DNA of 59,060 bases, taken from NCBI GenBank assembly GCA_046497075.1, contig JAWOGF010000024.1:1-59060 (forward strand). The letters are read 5' to 3'. The translations under genes and the position numbers were made by a program. Numbering within the stretch: the first letter of the stretch is position 1; each line of letters begins with the position of its first letter. Positions 9,053-18,538 of the stretch are shown one piece after another. Below the pieces are notes generated by a model. The model searched no databases and was not told the DNA's origin. It worked only from the letters and a program-made list of their open reading frames with translations. The stretch comes from Saliniplasma sp046497075 (GTDB lineage Archaea; Thermoplasmatota; Thermoplasmata; Halarchaeoplasmatales; Halarchaeoplasmataceae).

Positions 9053-9877
9053 GTGTTCAAACAAGCTGATACCCTGTTGAAGGACAGAGAGAAGTTGATC
9101 AACGAGAAAGAAGTCCACGTTGTGTCTTACCGGTGGGACTCCTTCTCTCCAGAACTCAAAGTCTTTGATGGAAACGACCTCATCGAGGTGGATCTGGGAA
9201 AGATCGATTTTAACGTTTCCCAGGAAAAGACATGTATCGGTAGTTTTGAAGATGGGTATACTCCCTGTCCTCACGAAAGGAACGTAGATAATTTTAACCA
9301 GTGCAGTGGATGTGCGCCCGAGAGTATACCTAATTTAGAGTGCATATTCGAACCTCAAAATTGTAGCGATTGTGAAGGAAGATTCTGTGAGGGGGAACAT
9401 GCCGTCTATTTGGCTTTTCACGGTTATCATACAAAGATTGGGATGACGAAGAAGTCAAGGATCAAAACAAGATTGATAGAACAGGGAGCGGATGCATATT
9501 CATTGTTAGCCACGCTTCCACATAGAAAGGATGCAAGAGATGAAGAAAAACGTCTCAGTGAGAAGTTACGTATCAGTCAGAGGGTGAGTAAAAAAAGAAA
9601 ATTGAAAACACTTTCTAAAAAGGTCGATAAAGAAAGCATCAGGACCGGATATAGATCGGTAAAGAACAGGATACCGACTGGTAAATTGATCTTTTTGAAT
9701 GATTACCCTATCTCTCTGCCTTTACGTGCAGTTCCCAGATACAGACCTACTCCCGGTCTTCATAGGGGACAGATGGTCGGAATAAAAGGGGAATTCTTGA
9801 TCTATGAAAATAACGGTTTACAGGCTTTGAATTTAATGGACCTTCTAGGGAGACGGATGAAAGTATCAGGATTATGA
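9053..9877 (+). CDS. DUF2797 family protein with GIY-YIG-like segment
   Basis: The 274-residue product matches the DUF2797 family. It has cysteine clusters at about residues 65-120 (CPHERN, CSGCAP, CSDCEGRFCEGEH), probably binding zinc. These are followed by VYLAFHGYHTKIGMTKKSRI and, about 30 residues on, the DEEKRLSEKL helix, which resembles a GIY-YIG nuclease core. The start is GTG. It is divergent from the HD-domain gene and convergent with the oxidoreductase gene, four bases away. No substrate or pathway is known. Confidence 0.7.
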   Translation: MFKQADTLLKDREKLINEKEVHVVSYRWDSFSPELKVFDGNDLIEVDLGKIDFNVSQEKTCIGSFEDGYTPCPHERNVDNFNQCSGCAPESIPNLECIFEPQNCSDCEGRFCEGEHAVYLAFHGYHTKIGMTKKSRIKTRLIEQGADAYSLLATLPHRKDARDEEKRLSEKLRISQRVSKKRKLKTLSKKVDKESIRTGYRSVKNRIPTGKLIFLNDYPISLPLRAVPRYRPTPGLHRGQMVGIKGEFLIYENNGLQALNLMDLLGRRMKVSGL

Positions 9878-9881
9878 ATTA

Positions 9882-11225
9882 TCAATTTAATTTGTTTGAT
9901 ATACCTCTTCCTGCTAATACTCCAGTCGATGCTGCATTTACTATGTCGTGGGACAATCCAGCACCATCTCCCGCTGCAAATAGTCCAGGTATGGATGTTT
10001 CCATATCCTCATCGACTTCGAGTTTCTTGGCGTAGAACTTTATCTCGGGTGCGTAAAGAAGGGTGTTACTTGATTTGACACCCGGGATGATCTCATTAAG
10101 CATATCGAGTCCCTCCATTATATCGTTCATGACCCTCTGGGGAAGTGCCATAGAGATGTCACCCGGAGTCACATCGTCTAGGGTTCTCTGGATCGAATTT
10201 CTCCTCAATCGACCGTGAGTGGACCTTCTTCCATCTTTGAGGTCACCGATCCTCTGGACTATGGGTTTACCTCCCCCGATGGTGGTGGCCAATTGAGCAA
10301 GAGCACGCCCGTATTCCGTGGTGTCTTCCAGCGGTTCAGTCAACTTTAACTTGACAAGGAAAGCAAAATTAGTATTTTCAGTTTGGATATCAGTTCTAGA
10401 GTGACCGTTCACACCAATGAAACCGTCGTACTCCTCTCTAACGACAAAACCTTGATGATTGGTACAGAAAGTCCTTACGAAATCGTCATAGCTTTTAGTA
10501 TAGAAATGAAATTTCGGGTCACGGTTCACATCTATCACTGGATCCATTATGATACTGGGAACTTCGACTCTGACTCCGATATCGATAGGAGCGAAACTGG
10601 CATTTAACCTATATTTTTCAGTCAATCTCTGAACCCAATCTATCCCGACGCGACCCGGTGCTAGGATAGTGTATTCACCGGTAAACTCTTCTCCGTTTTT
10701 ACTTCTAACTCCTGCACATCTATCGTCATCTATGATAAGGTCCTCTATCTCGGTATCAACTTTGAATCTGATCCCTCTACCTTCCAATTCCTTCTTGAAG
10801 GATATGATCACATCCGGAGCCTTATCCGAACCGATATGTGATTGGATTATCGGAAGGTATCTAGCTCCCACTGAAGCGGCACGGCGTTTGAGTTCTTCCT
10901 CTTTTTCAAGGTTCTCTCTTTTTGGTTCAGGCATCCCATGTCGTTTCAATACATCTTTTATATAATCGACAAGTTCCCAGGCCTTATCCTCGTCATGTGT
11001 ATAGTTTTTAAGGTCTCCACCGATATCCGGCCGTAGATTCACAGTCCCATCTGAAAAAGTACCTGCACCACCTATTCCAGACATTATCTCAAATTCCGTT
11101 CTATCCTCTACATCCTTCCCTTTCTCTAAAACCAGTACATCGATATCTTTTTTAGAGAGTTCATAAGCTGCGAACATGCCCGCAGGTCCTGCACCAACTA
11201 TGATTACCGATTGAGTCATTTTCAT
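9882..11225 (-). CDS. FAD-dependent oxidoreductase (COG2509-like)
   Basis: The N-terminus carries the Rossmann dinucleotide motif VIIVGAGPAGMFAAYEL at residues 6-22 and an acidic VLVLEKG. A GGAGTFSDGTVN loop near residue 53 and the C-terminal GLFAAGDGAGLSHDIVNAASTG complete the FAD-binding fold. This arrangement fits the uncharacterised FAD-utilising dehydrogenases grouped with geranylgeranyl-reductase-like flavoproteins. Length of 447 is typical. An alternative start is two codons in. It is transcribed alone, towards the DUF2797 gene. The physiological substrate is unknown. Confidence 0.8.
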   Translation of the reverse strand: MKMTQSVIIVGAGPAGMFAAYELSKKDIDVLVLEKGKDVEDRTEFEIMSGIGGAGTFSDGTVNLRPDIGGDLKNYTHDEDKAWELVDYIKDVLKRHGMPEPKRENLEKEEELKRRAASVGARYLPIIQSHIGSDKAPDVIISFKKELEGRGIRFKVDTEIEDLIIDDDRCAGVRSKNGEEFTGEYTILAPGRVGIDWVQRLTEKYRLNASFAPIDIGVRVEVPSIIMDPVIDVNRDPKFHFYTKSYDDFVRTFCTNHQGFVVREEYDGFIGVNGHSRTDIQTENTNFAFLVKLKLTEPLEDTTEYGRALAQLATTIGGGKPIVQRIGDLKDGRRSTHGRLRRNSIQRTLDDVTPGDISMALPQRVMNDIMEGLDMLNEIIPGVKSSNTLLYAPEIKFYAKKLEVDEDMETSIPGLFAAGDGAGLSHDIVNAASTGVLAGRGISNKLN

Positions 11226-11328
11226 TCCTTATTGTATATGGAACAGTGACATAATAAAATTTTTCATGACGCTGTATATGTCTTTTTAAATCCCAATTTA
11301 TTAACTTTAGGCTCTAAAATATAGAGCC

Positions 11329-12372
11329 CTATTCGATCTTATACCGCAGCAAAGCACCGTATCCACCGAGAGCTTCCAGCTTTTCTCCCCCTTCATGTGT
11401 ACTACTGATAACCACCACTTCCCCACCCAACTGTTCAGTCTCCTTCATAAGTTCTTCTCCCTCCTCGTCCCTTACTTTTGTATCCAATATCAACATTTCA
11501 TCGACCGCACCCAATTCAACTGCCCTTTCTACTGATCCTTTACCATAAGCATAGGCCCCATCCTTTTTGATTTCTTTAAGAAGTTCTTCTACTTTCTCAC
11601 TTTCATAGGACATCCTCTGTCCATCTAAACTACCCCGTTCCTTACCTTTTTTCAAAACTTCATGTAAACCTGTCATCCCTCCTTCCCCGGCCGGTATCAC
11701 TTCAGCATATTTCATCAAACCAGGATGTTTATCTTTAGCCCATTCGTAGAAATCTTCCTTGAAAAATCCAGGGCCGAATATCACTAGGGGTGATTCCGGT
11801 TCCATGATATGTTCTAACTTTCTGATGATCATCTTGAAGAAATCTTTTTTACTGACCTTTTCAGAGTCGTAAAACTTACCGCTGATGTTAGGTGAGATGT
11901 GTGCCATCTCTTTGACGCCGTACTGCCTCATTATGGCGATGGTTGCCTCGTCCTGCTCTAACCCTACGAAAGTTATCACCGGTTTTTGGCTGTGCTCAAC
12001 GGCCTCTTTCAACCTATCTAACTCGTGATCTTTCCATTCCTCTTTGATAATAGTCAATTGATCCCCATCGGTGATGTTCAAAGTGTGGTAAGAACCTAAG
12101 TCCTGCGGTCCGTCAACGATAACACCCAAGATACGCAGTCTATCAGTAAATTCGTGGAACTCTATCTTTTCCACTTCTATATCCAACCTCATCCGTTTTT
12201 TTTCTCCCCTTTCCGAGCGGATCTTATCGCTTTGAGTTTCTTCTCTCCTAAAAGTCACAGCTGAAACTATATCATCGGGATTCAGGATATTCTTTATGTG
12301 CCAGAGGTCGTCTAGATTATCGACTCTGAGTTTGATCTTACCGGTTCTTGTGTCCTGATGAAGTATCTTCAT
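11329..12372 (-). CDS. pelA: pelota (Dom34) mRNA surveillance factor
   Basis: Pelota recognises stalled ribosomes with an empty A site and, with aABCE1 and aEF1A, promotes their splitting. The three eRF1-like domains are visible: an Sm-like N-terminal domain (residues 1-125, MKILHQDTRTGKIKLRV and later DGPQDLGSYHTLNI), a central domain (about 130-250) and a C-terminal domain (about 250-347). The C-terminal domain contains AYGKGSVERAVELGAVDEMLILD, cited here only by its ends AYGKG and LILD. Length 347 is normal for archaeal pelota. It is a single gene 50 bases from a membrane-protein gene. Confidence 0.95.
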   Translation of the reverse strand: MKILHQDTRTGKIKLRVDNLDDLWHIKNILNPDDIVSAVTFRREETQSDKIRSERGEKKRMRLDIEVEKIEFHEFTDRLRILGVIVDGPQDLGSYHTLNITDGDQLTIIKEEWKDHELDRLKEAVEHSQKPVITFVGLEQDEATIAIMRQYGVKEMAHISPNISGKFYDSEKVSKKDFFKMIIRKLEHIMEPESPLVIFGPGFFKEDFYEWAKDKHPGLMKYAEVIPAGEGGMTGLHEVLKKGKERGSLDGQRMSYESEKVEELLKEIKKDGAYAYGKGSVERAVELGAVDEMLILDTKVRDEEGEELMKETEQLGGEVVVISSTHEGGEKLEALGGYGALLRYKIE

Positions 12373-12421
12373 TACCCAAGCTGATACGATACGGGATTAA
12401 TAACTTCTATGCTTAGATCAT

Positions 12422-13336
12422 CTACAGGAATTCCCAATCGTCGCCTTCGGTATTTGTGTGATGTCTGACAGGTTTACTTGAAAACCTTACGGGTTGATAT
12501 CTATGCTCATCCGTATTCTCTTTTTTACTCTTACTCTTTTTTTTCTTTCGCTTTCTTTTCGCTTTTTCTTTTTTTCGTTTGTTCTGGTCGTACTGTATCG
12601 CCTTAAGGTCCTCCCATCTTTTTGGGGTACTCGCTCTTTTAGCGTTCTCGTATTGATGATTGAAATTTGAATTCACTAGCATCTTTTTCCTATCTGTATA
12701 CCTGTGATTCGAGTTCGGTTGACCATTCATACTTGAAAGGTCTATATTGATCGTACTTCCGGCACTATTAGCATCATTTAGTTCTCTTTTTTTCTCTACC
12801 GAGATCACGCCTCCGATATAGGCGAATATACCAGTTAGAACATAACTATTGGGGGAGTAAGGTAACCCTCCTAAAATAGAAGCGTAGAAAGAACTCCAGT
12901 ATAGTTCTAGAAAGTTCACATATGGTGCCAACATCGGTCTCTGATATGCCGTTGCGACAAGAGCGCTGGGGATCTTTAAAAGTTCCATCACACTTAAGGG
13001 TACAAGGCTGTAAGAAAATGCTAGATGTACTATAGCGATCACTCCTAGTGCTGATATAGCCGCAGCCAAACCCTTTTTTGGCCCGCCGGTCCTTCGACCG
13101 CCCACATATCCAGCTAACATCGGACCGAAAAGCGGCAGCCACCATAGTAGGGCTGACAAAATCAGAGTATATTTCACACCGCTCCAAAAATCGTAGGTGA
13201 CTTTACCGAATTCCTTGATCCTTTCTTTAGCACCCTGGTCTTTTACATTTTCGTCGGTTTTGATCCTTATTATACCCTGGTCTATCAATTTCTTGGTCGT
13301 CGGATCAGTTTCCTGCTTTTTTCTTATAAGTGGCAT
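12422..13336 (-). CDS. conserved archaeal membrane protein with a basic C-terminal tail
   Basis: After a soluble N-terminus of about 50 residues, the protein has three or four membrane segments between residues 52 and 180. These include GPMLAGYVGGRRTGGPKKGL, a motif common in uncharacterised archaeal membrane proteins. The cytoplasmic tail from about residue 185 is disordered. Near residues 250-275 it holds a run dominated by Lys and Arg. It is encoded just upstream of pelota on the same strand, so the positive tail invites a link to RNA or the ribosome, but this is conjecture. No enzymatic motif is visible. Confidence 0.55.
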   Translation of the reverse strand: MPLIRKKQETDPTTKKLIDQGIIRIKTDENVKDQGAKERIKEFGKVTYDFWSGVKYTLILSALLWWLPLFGPMLAGYVGGRRTGGPKKGLAAAISALGVIAIVHLAFSYSLVPLSVMELLKIPSALVATAYQRPMLAPYVNFLELYWSSFYASILGGLPYSPNSYVLTGIFAYIGGVISVEKKRELNDANSAGSTINIDLSSMNGQPNSNHRYTDRKKMLVNSNFNHQYENAKRASTPKRWEDLKAIQYDQNKRKKEKAKRKRKKKKSKSKKENTDEHRYQPVRFSSKPVRHHTNTEGDDWEFL

Positions 13337-13485
13337 CCTATCCCATAAGCTCCTTCGGGTCCGACAAAACGTCGGACAATATATACTAGGGTGGTGTTGT
13401 TATTTATAGTTTTGGCATATATGGGATAATCGTCATACGTCTTGATATTTTTAGATATAAATAAAAGGTTCATATCCAGTCCTGC

Positions 13486-14838
13486 TTACCGGATATCTTC
13501 CAAAACTCGTTTTACTATCTTCTGATGTTTATCCCCTAATTTCTCAGCTATATCTACGTCCTTAGCCTCCGAGTATACCCTATATTTCGGTTCAGTTCCA
13601 GATGGTCTGATGAGGACCCAGCCTTCGTCATAATATATCTTTAATCCATCGATGTCATCGTATTCCTCTTCATCAAACTTTTTCTTCAACCGCTCCATAA
13701 GTTCGACTTTCATCTCATCTGGGCAGGCAACACCCCTTTTATCCAGGGCATAGTTGGGTAAATCATCTACCAGTTCGGAAAGAGGTCCATCAGAGGCGAT
13801 CATCTCTACTATCTTAGCGGCAGTTAAACCCGCATCACGGCAGTACTGGTGACCAGCAAAGATAAGTCCACCGTTCTCTTCTCCACCGAAGAGCGCACCT
13901 TTCTCTATCATCTCCCTTGCAACGATGGGAGAACCCACCTTCGTGTATATCAGTTCCCCTCCAGACTCTTCAACAACATCTTCTACACTTGTAGAAGAAC
14001 TGACAGGCGTAACGACCATTCCCCCGTCGTTATCCTTTACTACTTTTTTAGCCACAAGTGTAAGGGTCTTATCACCATGAAGATATCTACCGCTTTCATC
14101 GATGAAAATAGCCCGGTCTGCATCCCCATCATTTGCGATGCCTAAATCCGCGTCGGTTTCTTTCACCAACCTTATCAGGTCTTTTAAATTCTCTTCTGTT
14201 GGCTCACTGTCATGACCGGGGAAGGTCCCGTCTGGTTGAGCGTTTAGAGTGATCACATCACATCCGAGGTCTTTCAGTATATATGGCATGGTGTAACAAC
14301 CTGCACCGTTAGCACAATCCACGATAACTTTCAGATCTGCTTTTTCGATCTTGCTTTTATCGACTTTAGCTTTTACGGCCTCCATATAACTCTGGTTTGC
14401 TTCGTCAGACGAAATTTTACCAACGTCGGACCAATTTGCTAAGTCGTAATCCTCTGAGAAGTATATCTTTTCGATCTCTTTTTCCTTCCATCTTATCAAT
14501 TCAGTTCCATCTCCGTCGATGCATTTGATACCGTTGAATTGGGGAGGGTTATGGGATGCCGTGATCACTATACCGAGGTCAGTATTATCTCTGGTATACA
14601 TCTGTATAGCGGGCGTAGGAACTTCTCCGACGTCGATGACATCGCATCCTGTAGCAGTCAAAGCGGAGCATACAGCGTTTTTCAGCATCTGATTGGACAA
14701 TCTTGTATCCGTCCCTATCAAGACCTTCCCGCAATCAAGCCATGTCCCTATGGCTTTACCCAATCTTATCGCTAGGTCTACATTCATATCCTGGTTTACT
14801 ATCCCTCTAACACCGTTCGTACCGAACAGTTTTGGCAT
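13486..14838 (-). CDS. glmM: phosphoglucosamine/phosphomannomutase family enzyme
   Basis: This alpha-D-phosphohexomutase interconverts 6-phospho and 1-phospho sugars. The start KLFGTNGVRGIVNQ, the phosphoserine loop VITASHNPPQFNG near residue 95, the metal loop DGDADRA, the sugar loop GGEENGG and the C-terminal phosphate loop RPSGTEPKYRVY are all present. The archaeal form with GTNGVRG is usually glucosamine- or mannose-specific; the sequence does not separate them. It follows the nucleotidyltransferase gene directly, so the pair makes a nucleotide sugar from a sugar 6-phosphate. Confidence 0.9.
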   Translation of the reverse strand: MPKLFGTNGVRGIVNQDMNVDLAIRLGKAIGTWLDCGKVLIGTDTRLSNQMLKNAVCSALTATGCDVIDVGEVPTPAIQMYTRDNTDLGIVITASHNPPQFNGIKCIDGDGTELIRWKEKEIEKIYFSEDYDLANWSDVGKISSDEANQSYMEAVKAKVDKSKIEKADLKVIVDCANGAGCYTMPYILKDLGCDVITLNAQPDGTFPGHDSEPTEENLKDLIRLVKETDADLGIANDGDADRAIFIDESGRYLHGDKTLTLVAKKVVKDNDGGMVVTPVSSSTSVEDVVEESGGELIYTKVGSPIVAREMIEKGALFGGEENGGLIFAGHQYCRDAGLTAAKIVEMIASDGPLSELVDDLPNYALDKRGVACPDEMKVELMERLKKKFDEEEYDDIDGLKIYYDEGWVLIRPSGTEPKYRVYSEAKDVDIAEKLGDKHQKIVKRVLEDIR

Positions 14839-15819
14839 CTACTCCACTCCCTCGGATTTCATCTTTGTATCTATTATCTCGTGCCCTTCTTCGAGATATA
14901 TATTATCGGATATTATCGAATCTTTAACTTTCACATCATCTTCGATGATCACATCATACCCGATTATGCTGTTCTCGATAATACATCCGTCATCGATCTC
15001 TACACCATCGAAGAGGATGGAATTTGATATCTTACTGTCACCGATCGTGCAGTCGATCCCCATCACTGAATAGTTTTCGATCTCACCGTCGATAACACTC
15101 CTATCACCGATAAGATATCGCTTATCCATCTCTTCCAAAAGAACTCGAGTAGCCTCGAAAAAGCTGGAGGGTCTTCCGCAGTCGACCCAGTACCCATCAA
15201 ATTCAAACCCAAACAGGCCATCATCTACAAGGAGTGGGAATATCTCATCTTCCATAGAGACCTTCTCCCCGGAGGGTATCAGATCAAGGACTTCAGGCTC
15301 TAAAATATAATGTCCTGCATTTATGGTATTCGAAAAGGCTTCCCAAGATTCAGGTTTCTCTTGAAATCTTAAGATCCTGTCATGATCATTCAACTCAAAT
15401 ATACCGAATTCCTCCGGATGTTCTACCTCCCAGGCAGAGATCGCACCGACTCCATCTTTAGACCTGAAAAAATCTAGATATTCATTTAGATCGATACTCG
15501 AGATTATATCTGAATTTATGACGAAGAAGGTATCATCTAGGTATTCTTCTATGTTCTTCACTGCCCCTCCGGTTCCCAATGGTTTGGGTTCATCGACAAC
15601 GTGAATCTTTTTATCGATATCCTCTCCTTCGAAGTATTCCCGAAGCATATCGATCTTGTAATTTGCTGCTAAGATCACCTCGTCTATTTCGTCGGGCAGT
15701 TGATCGATTACGTGTCGAATCAATGGTTTATTCAGTATAGGTAACAAAGGTTTAGGTGTGGTGTCGGTCAATGGTCGCATCCTAGTTCCAAATCCGCCAG
15801 ATAAGATTACTGCTTTCAT
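14839..15819 (-). CDS. sugar-1-phosphate nucleotidyltransferase with left-handed beta-helix tail
   Basis: The N-terminal 230 residues are a nucleotidyltransferase of the glucose-1-P thymidylyl / mannose-1-P guanylyl type. LSGGFGTRMRPLTDTTPKPL is the activation loop, VINSDI the metal site and FQEKPE the sugar site. The C-terminal 90 residues form hexapeptide repeats, as in acetyltransferase-like beta-helices. The ATG at 15819 gives MKAVILSGGFG; a longer frame to 15891 adds a hydrophobic leader with no support. It touches the phosphohexomutase gene end to start, so both are surely in one operon. Confidence 0.88.
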   Translation of the reverse strand: MKAVILSGGFGTRMRPLTDTTPKPLLPILNKPLIRHVIDQLPDEIDEVILAANYKIDMLREYFEGEDIDKKIHVVDEPKPLGTGGAVKNIEEYLDDTFFVINSDIISSIDLNEYLDFFRSKDGVGAISAWEVEHPEEFGIFELNDHDRILRFQEKPESWEAFSNTINAGHYILEPEVLDLIPSGEKVSMEDEIFPLLVDDGLFGFEFDGYWVDCGRPSSFFEATRVLLEEMDKRYLIGDRSVIDGEIENYSVMGIDCTIGDSKISNSILFDGVEIDDGCIIENSIIGYDVIIEDDVKVKDSIISDNIYLEEGHEIIDTKMKSEGVE

Positions 15820-15892
15820 GATATGACATATATAAAGTGATTTTATAAAGATTACGATGTCTACGTAAAATATCATTTCAAGATGCTGCATC

Positions 15893-16645
15893 TCATTTTA
15901 TATTTACCGCCACGTCTAGCGCAATTGCTCCTTTTTCAAGAGCCAATACTGGATTGAGGTCTATATCATTGATGCCGTCTACAAAATAAATCAGATCACC
16001 TAGTTTCGATATCATCTCCGCTACGGCTTTAATGTCTTTTCGTTCTTTCCCCCTTGCACCTATCAAAACCGAAAATGACCGAGTGTCTTGGATCATCCTG
16101 CATGCCTGCTGAGTATCTATAGGCGCTACCCGAAACACCACGTCTTTTAGCAACTCAACATAGATCCCACCCAGGCCAAACATCACAACCGGACCGAAAG
16201 ATGGATCCATCATCCCTCCGATGATCACTTCTTCGCCTTCTTCTATGAATTCCGCAACTGATATCCCTCTTATCTTTGCATCTGGTCTTTTATGTTTCAC
16301 TTGAGTATATATCGATTCATATGCCTCAACAAGTTCATTTTCATTCTGAACGTCCAACTGTACTCCACCCAGATCCATTTTATGTATGATATCTTCAGAA
16401 ACGACTTTTAGGACCACAGGGAAACCTATATCCTCAGCAGCATCTACCCCCTCGTCGATACTCTGAACAACCTCTCCCCGGGCTATAGGTATATCTGCGA
16501 TATCTAGTACTTCTCTGGCTTCGCTTTCTAAGAGAGTAGTCCTTTCCTGATTCTTTGCTTTTCTAATGATTTCTCGGATAGGGCTATAATCGATATCTCG
16601 GTGTGTATATTCTATCTCTTTTGACATCTCCAAGATCACACTCAC
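15893..16645 (-). CDS. ADP-forming acyl-CoA synthetase beta subunit (ATP-grasp), stand-alone
   Basis: The 250-residue protein is the ATP-grasp beta subunit of archaeal ADP-forming acetate/acyl-CoA ligase, which converts acyl-CoA, ADP and phosphate to acid, ATP and CoA. It has LLESEAREVLDIADIPIARG at the front, PVVLKVVSEDIIHKMDLGGV, the FGPVVMFGLGGIYVELLKDV region and the final DLNPVLAL. It is closely similar to the C-terminal third of the fused enzyme at 19567-21708. A separate alpha subunit is missing here. Its start overlaps the CoA-transferase stop (GTGA); an ATG at 16627 is an alternative. Confidence 0.85.
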   Translation of the reverse strand: MSVILEMSKEIEYTHRDIDYSPIREIIRKAKNQERTTLLESEAREVLDIADIPIARGEVVQSIDEGVDAAEDIGFPVVLKVVSEDIIHKMDLGGVQLDVQNENELVEAYESIYTQVKHKRPDAKIRGISVAEFIEEGEEVIIGGMMDPSFGPVVMFGLGGIYVELLKDVVFRVAPIDTQQACRMIQDTRSFSVLIGARGKERKDIKAVAEMISKLGDLIYFVDGINDIDLNPVLALEKGAIALDVAVNIK

Positions 16646-18480
16646 ACGAATCGCATACGTAACTCGTATTCCCCGTATTTTCTCTTCTTCTCTATATCGT
16701 AACCCATCTTCTCAAAAACCTTTAGCATCTTCTTGTTATCCGCTAATACTTCGGCTGTGAATCCATATAGACCCTGGTTCTTAGCGATCATGGTTAGATA
16801 TTCTACTAGGGCTGAACCGATCCCCATGCTCTGGTATTCGTCTCTGACCATAACGGATATCTCTGCAACGTTCTGCCCCTCTTTTATACGATAATCAGCT
16901 TCTCCCACCATCCTGTGTGGTCCTTCGATCTCGGGATCGATCACTACTATAGCCATCTCCTTTTTGAAATCTATCTGTACGAACTCCTGCCTCCTATCGT
17001 GGTGTAAATCCTTTCGGGCACTCATGAACCGTTTGTATCGACTTTCGTCAGATAGGGAATAAAATAGATCTTTTAAAAGCTCATCGTCAGTAGGTTTCAT
17101 GGGTCTGAAGATATATTCTTTACCGTCTATGGTTTTGATAGTTTCGAGTTCTTCTGGATATCTTCCCCCTTCATCTAAAACAAGAACTTGATCCTGGTAA
17201 ACTAGATTGTGTTCTTTCGCCTCCTTAAGAAGTTTTTCTCTGAACTTAGGATGGGCTACGTTTATCAATTCCATAGCTCTTTGACGGATGTTCTTACCTT
17301 TTAAATATGCTACTCCGTATTCAGTCACGATATATTCGACATCGCCCCTTGTTGTGACTACACCGGCTCCTTCGTTCAAGGATGGTACGATTCTAGAAAC
17401 ATCCCCATCCTGGGCTGTGGATGATAAAGCGATTATAGATTTACCATCGTCCGCATAACCTGCTCCTCTCATGAAGTCTGCATGTCCTCCTATACCACTG
17501 TAGAAACTGTATCCTAGGGAGTCTGCACATACCTGCCCAGTCAGGTCAACCTGGAGTGCCGTGTTCACCGCGGTCATCTTGTGATTCTTAGCGATGACGA
17601 AGGGATCGTTGGTATAATCGGTAGGTCTGAGTTCTATCCCGGGGTTATCATCAACAAAATCGTACAGTTCTCGAGTCCCCATCAAAAATGAGGCAATACT
17701 TTTTCCTTTATGGATGCTCTTCTTTTGGTTGGTCACTATCCCTCTTTTTATCAAATTGGCGAGTTCTTCGGAAAGCATCTCTGTGTGTATGCCTAGATCT
17801 TCTTTGACGTCTAAATGCTCTAAAATGGCATTTGGAACGGCACCATATCCGATCTGGATCGTCGCACCATTTTCTATCAATCTACTCACATTTCCCGCTA
17901 TCTCTTCTGCAGTTTCCCCGGAAACTACCGGGTCAAATTCCAACAGGTCTTCCTCGTGGTGGACCAGATAATCGACGTCTTTCACATGTATAAAACAATC
18001 GCCATGAACTCTAGGCATCTGTGGATTGACTTGTGCGATAACCATCTTTGAATTTTCAATAGCTGATTTTATTATATCGACTGCCACACCTAAACTCATC
18101 CAGCCATGCTCATCGGGAGGAGATACTTGTATCAAAGATGCGTCCAAAGGAACTCTTCCTGTCTTGAAAAGTTTAGGGATATCTCTCATAAAGATAGGTG
18201 TATAATCCGCTCTTCCTTCTGCCACAGCATCTCTTGTGTTGTCATCTACAAAGAAAGCATTATGTCTGAAACTGTCTTTGAACTTATCTTCTGTGTATGG
18301 AGCTACACCCAACGTTTGAATGTGAAATATTTCGGTATCATAAAATCCTGAAGCCAATTCTGTCAATTCCTTTACAAGGTACTGAGGTTCTGCCGCACCA
18401 GACCCTACAAATATCCTATCTCCTCTCCCTATCTTGTTTAATGCATCCTTAGCATCTACATAGTCTACATCATATGGCAT
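16642..18480 (-). CDS. acetyl-CoA hydrolase/CoA-transferase fused to a GNAT acetyltransferase
   Basis: Residues 1-440 form a class I CoA-transferase of the acetyl-CoA hydrolase / 4-hydroxybutyrate CoA-transferase group. The Glu of GIHTEMLSEEL is the likely catalytic residue, and IGGHADFMRGA is the glycine-rich family motif. Residues from about 455 onward form a GNAT domain with the acetyl-CoA loop EYQSMGIGSALVEYL and NKKMLKVFEKMGY. Such fusions occur in other prokaryotes. The GNAT domain may acetylate an acyl-CoA enzyme, as Pat does, but this is inference. ATG at 18480 was chosen because a TATA-like aatttaaaag lies just upstream; GTG at 18489 is possible. It is followed by the overlapping ATP-grasp gene. 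Confidence 0.85.
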   Translation of the reverse strand: MPYDVDYVDAKDALNKIGRGDRIFVGSGAAEPQYLVKELTELASGFYDTEIFHIQTLGVAPYTEDKFKDSFRHNAFFVDDNTRDAVAEGRADYTPIFMRDIPKLFKTGRVPLDASLIQVSPPDEHGWMSLGVAVDIIKSAIENSKMVIAQVNPQMPRVHGDCFIHVKDVDYLVHHEEDLLEFDPVVSGETAEEIAGNVSRLIENGATIQIGYGAVPNAILEHLDVKEDLGIHTEMLSEELANLIKRGIVTNQKKSIHKGKSIASFLMGTRELYDFVDDNPGIELRPTDYTNDPFVIAKNHKMTAVNTALQVDLTGQVCADSLGYSFYSGIGGHADFMRGAGYADDGKSIIALSSTAQDGDVSRIVPSLNEGAGVVTTRGDVEYIVTEYGVAYLKGKNIRQRAMELINVAHPKFREKLLKEAKEHNLVYQDQVLVLDEGGRYPEELETIKTIDGKEYIFRPMKPTDDELLKDLFYSLSDESRYKRFMSARKDLHHDRRQEFVQIDFKKEMAIVVIDPEIEGPHRMVGEADYRIKEGQNVAEISVMVRDEYQSMGIGSALVEYLTMIAKNQGLYGFTAEVLADNKKMLKVFEKMGYDIEKKRKYGEYELRMRFV

Positions 18481-18538
18481 ATATTTCACACTCTTTAATT
18501 TAAAAGACCCCCTATATTTTACTTAACTCTTTCTATTT